Origin: Unio delphinus
Taxonomy: Eukaryota > Mollusca > Bivalvia > Unionida > Unionidae
NCBI GenBank assembly: GCA_029339505.1
Contig: JAQISU010000036.1
Coordinates: 8,346,501 to 8,410,500, forward strand
Length of the DNA stretch: 64,000 nucleotides
Direction: 5' to 3'
Both the position numbers and the translations under genes were made by a program. This document shows, piece by piece, positions 60,693-64,000 of the stretch. The notes beneath the pieces were generated by a model, which was given only the letters and a program-made list of their open reading frames with translations, searched no databases and was not told the DNA's origin. How positions within the stretch are numbered: the first letter of the stretch is position 1; every line of letters begins with the position of its first letter.

Positions 60693-61337
60693 TAGTTGCA
60701 TGCTTTTATTTCGATCTGACAATTTAAGACATTATAAGTTTTCTACTGATACACGAAGTTACAGACTATAAATAAATAATCTTTACTTGGTTCAGTATGT
60801 TTTGTTCCAAGATCAATATCGAATAGAAATGAAGAACCGATGATTATAACTCTAATAGTTTTTATCAGTAACAAAAGAAAATTAAGCCTGCCAAATGACT
60901 CGAGATCTAACTAATTTAAAAATAATGACAATTTTCAATGGTGTCAAGTATGCCATGGTGTTGAGCAAATGGGATGTTCTGAAAAAATATTCAGTTTGAA
61001 CCCAGCGTTTTGACAAATTTCTCACTTCTCAGGTTCATAAAATGTTTTCCGGGTTGTTGGGTAAAATGTGTTTTAGTTTTTACCGTTTCTTTTTCACACA
61101 ACATTGACCGCTATTGTCCCACACCACTCTTCATTCATATTGTATCAATAGTGAAGATATGGGCTTGATTGTCAAAACCTCCTATTGTATCAATAGTGAA
61201 GATTTGGACTTGGTTGTCAAAAGCTCTAAAATATCAATGGTGTAGACGTAGACCTTGGTGAAGTCACCATACTTCTTGCCCCAAAAATAGAATAGTGGTC
61301 AAATGTTACCTGGGGAAAGGAAGCGTTCTAATTAAAA

Positions 61338-61338
<1 letters not shown>
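60693..61338. other. no gene recognised
   Basis: AT-rich. A ~60-bp direct repeat (TATTGTATCAATAGTGAAGAT at 61138 and 61180) is the only structure seen. Confidence 0.5.
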
Positions 61339-61368
<30 letters not shown>

Positions 61369-61398
61369 TGTATGTATGTATGTATGTATGTATGTATG

Positions 61399-61429
<31 letters not shown>

Positions 61430-61522
61430 TGTATGTATGTAATGTATGTATGTATGTATGTATGTATGTATGTATGTATGTATGTATGTATGTATGTATG
61501 TATGTATGTATGTATGTATGTA
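61339..61522. repeat. (GTAT)n microsatellite, about 180 bp
   Basis: TATG tetranucleotide run with two phase slips (TAATG at about 61427 and 61440). Confidence 0.98.
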
Positions 61523-61529
61523 TAAAATA

Positions 61530-62880
61530 GCAAGTAGGGTATATGTACAATATTTAATTCCAAGTAGGACATATGTACTTTATTTAACTGCATTTGGGGC
61601 ATAGGTCCTATATTTAATTCCACGTAAGGCAAATGTACCAAGCTTAATTGCAAGTTATACGTAGGTACTATTTTTAATTGCAATTAGGGAATAGGTACTA
61701 TTTTTATTGCAAGTAAGGCATAAGTACTATTTTTATATTGCAAATAGGGCATACGTACAATTTTTGTATTGCAAAAAGGGCATAAGTACTATTTTTGTAT
61801 TGCAAATAGGGCATTGGTACTTCGTTTAATTGCAAATAGGACATAGGTACTATTTTTAATTGCAAATAGGGCATGGGTACTATTTTTGTATTGCAAATAG
61901 GGCATAGGTACTATTTTTAATTGCAAATAGGGCATAGATACTATTTTTGTATCGCAAATAGGGCATGGGTACTATTTTCAATTGCAAATAGGGCATATGT
62001 ACTATTTTTATTGCAAATAAGGCATATGTACTATTTTTGTATTGCAAATAGGGCATAGGTACTATTTTTGTATTGCAAATAGGGCATAGGTACTATTTTT
62101 AATTGCAAATATGGCATATGTACTATTTTTTTTAATGCAAATAGGGCATAGGTACTATTTTTGTATCACAAATATGGCATAGGTACTATTTTTAATTGCA
62201 AATAGGCCATATGTACTATTTTTAATTGCAAATAGCGCATAGGTTCTATTTTTAATTGCAAATAGGGCATATGTACTATTTTTAATTGCAAATAGGGCAT
62301 AGGTCCTATTTTTAATTGCAAATATGGCATAGGTACTATTTTTAATTGCAAATAATTGCTCCGGTGGCCTAGCGGTTAGAGCGTCCGCCCCGGAAGCGGG
62401 AGGTCGTCGGTTCGATCCCCGGCCGAGTCATACCAAAGACTTACAAAAATGGTACTAACAGCTGCCTCGCTTGACGCTCAGCATTAAGAGGTTAGTGTTA
62501 GGACTGGTCGGCCTGGTGTCAGGATAATGTGACTGGGTGAGACATCATGCTACATGTCTGCGGCATGATGTCTCAGTGCTAGACATCACTATAAACTGCC
62601 TCAATGCAGACATCGTAGCGATATGACTGAAAAATTGTTAAAGCTACGTTAAAAATCCTAATCAAACAAACAAACAAGCAAATAGGGCATAGGTACTGTT
62701 TTTAATTGCAAATATGGCATAATTACTATATTTAATAACAAGCATGGCACATATACTATATTTTTTTCCTAGTAGGGAGTATGAACTATTCTTATTTCCT
62801 AGTAGGGAATATATGCTATAATTATTTCCTAGTAGGGAATATATACTATACTTTTTCCAAGAATGGCATATGTACTTCTT
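61530..62880 (+). repeat. 30-31-bp minisatellite split by a SINE
   Basis: Units of ATTGCAAATAGGGCATAGGT plus ACTATTTTTAA, about 30 copies before 62352 and a few diverged copies after 62686 (TTCCTAGTAGGGAATATA variants). Confidence 0.96.
62353..62685 (+). mobile_element. tRNA-derived SINE, family A, best-preserved copy
   Basis: The head GCTCCGGTGGCCTAGCGGTT, AGAGCGTCCGCCCCGGAAGC and GGTTCGATCCCCGGCC keeps intact box A and box B. The complete family A body follows (ACTAACAGCTGCCTCGCTTG, GGTGTCAGGATAATGTGACT, TCGTAGCGATATGACTGAAA) and then CCTAATC with a CAAA-type tail. GCAAATA borders both sides, but it is also a word of the host array, so the target duplication is only suggestive. Confidence 0.95.
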
Positions 62881-62911
62881 TTAATTGCAGCCCATATATG
62901 TTGTTTATGTA

Positions 62912-63084
62912 ATTGTTGTTGTAGTGTTTAACGCCATTTTTCAGCACACGATAGGCTATACATGGCTACTGGCAAGCTTTCTCACATATCCACATTGGCC
63001 GAATCTGAGACAAGAACCCACGCCGACAGAGGTGAGATGCCAGTGATCTGTAAAGGAGAACGCGTTAGACCACTCGGGGTCTGC
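62912..63084 (-). mobile_element. tRNA-derived SINE, family B, minus orientation, internally deleted
   Basis: Starts with TTGTTGTTG (reverse of a CAA tail), then GTGTTTAACGCCATTTTTCA, GCACACGATAGGCTATACAT and GGCAAGCTTTCTCACATATC, ending with GTTAGACCACTCGGGG. The segment with GGTGGAGGAAGAACC is missing compared with 44811-45054. Confidence 0.88.
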
Positions 63085-64000
63085 CCAGCTCATATATAAA
63101 TAAAACTAATGAATTCCTTTGCGGACACTTAGTGAAATGAATAACAACTTTTAGTAGGTGCGGCAAATTAAAATATGGAAAAAAAATGTTAAAGAGTATA
63201 TGTTACAACAGATAACATCTAGCAAATATTGATACATAATATAATAAAATAATGTAATTTTGGTTTCGTTATGTCATTTATACAATTTTGAAAATAAGCT
63301 TTCAGGAAATGTGCATTAAAAAAGAAAGAAAAAATTAAATAAGTTATTATGCTTCCTAAAATAAATGGAAATATCTTTACATTTTAGCCTAAATCTGTCA
63401 TGTGTTTTTGTATGGCAATTGGTATACCACTTTTTTGGTTCATATTTATCGATTCATGTAAATTAAGTTTAGTTAATGAGCAAATATATCAAGAATCTTG
63501 GCTACTTTTGACGTTTAGGTGAATACCAAACAAAACATAACTTACAATATTGTACACCTGCGCATTTTAAGAGTTGGATCATAAATCGTTAGATGAAAAC
63601 CCTTGTAACGAGATCTATTGATCCTATTAGATTTCACATAGGTTGGTTTGTTCTCTGATCTCATAAGCTGGTACTCGTATTTCATTTACAATTTCAGGAG
63701 ATGGAGTTATGAATGACCAAAGTCTTTTTGATAAATCAGGCATAAATGCAAATTGCCTTTGAAGATAAAGATACCCAATTCAATAGAAGTTAGTCGTACT
63801 TTCAAAGACATTTCATTAAAATGTTTGTAAAATGTCAGAGCGATGGACGCCATGCGCCTACTCCCGCTTACGTAAGATATTTGTGAATTCACATCATCGT
63901 CTGGTCAAGACGATACCAGACAGATTAATCAATTCGCAAGACAGTAAACACAGCTTTAGTTCTTTTCATATTTGTCCAAAACTACCAAGTTAACACTATT
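63085..64000. other. no gene recognised
   Basis: AT-rich end of the window. A 61-codon minus-strand frame at 63707-63892 has no recognised domain. Confidence 0.5.

Noticed and set aside
62353..62430. Functional tRNA gene
   Set aside because: The tRNA-like head continues directly into a SINE body found at three other loci, and the anticodon loop lacks the usual U33.

Overview
This is AT-rich nuclear DNA from an animal, very probably a mollusc and possibly a gastropod. The evidence is spliced genes with GT-AG introns, tRNA-derived SINEs, several kinds of non-LTR retrotransposon remains, piggyBac, hAT and Polinton-type relics, and very many microsatellites and minisatellites. The species assignment is inference. 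No bacterial operons, CRISPR array, rRNA or functional free-standing tRNA was seen.

The one host gene I can support is a four-exon gene on the + strand (10018-20140) for the histone-fold protein CENP-S/MHF1. Its exons are 10018-10062, 11221-11378, 14053-14119 and 20012-20140. They join in phase and give a 132-residue protein, close to the usual size of the family. Intron 2 holds a SINE with a 15-bp target duplication. Intron 3 (about 5.9 kb) holds a decayed piggyBac element that still has its TTAA flanks and matching ends. The 3' region holds a short tandem repeat, a third SINE-like sequence and a poly(A) signal.

The rest is a repeat landscape. From 1 to 10 kb there are tandem arrays (55-bp and 64-bp units), the 3' end of an L2/CR1-like retroelement with an (ATT)n tail, and a relic of a Polinton/adintovirus-type packaging ATPase. 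From 21.4 to 27.6 kb there are two long minisatellites. The second (30-bp unit) has collected three retrotransposon 3' ends and one SINE. From 28.0 to 31.0 kb lies the most unusual structure: two 464-bp direct repeats, each with 19-bp inverted ends, bracket 2 kb of non-coding DNA. The whole 2,969-bp unit is flanked by TGCT and interrupts a ~105-bp repeat, so it seems to have inserted as one piece.

From 31 to 50 kb there are further arrays, a duplicated ~530-bp dispersed repeat (37.8 and 42.8 kb), a broken protein-primed DNA polymerase B relic of Polinton type (43.5-44.6 kb), and a 36-bp array rich in CACGTG boxes. From 50 to 64 kb there are a jockey-like reverse transcriptase pseudogene, a 196-bp hAT-type MITE with an 8-bp target duplication, a second copy of the L2/CR1-like 3' end, more SINEs, and arrays up to 62.9 kb. 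Two long open stretches (17958-18221 and 55577-55942) could not be assigned.
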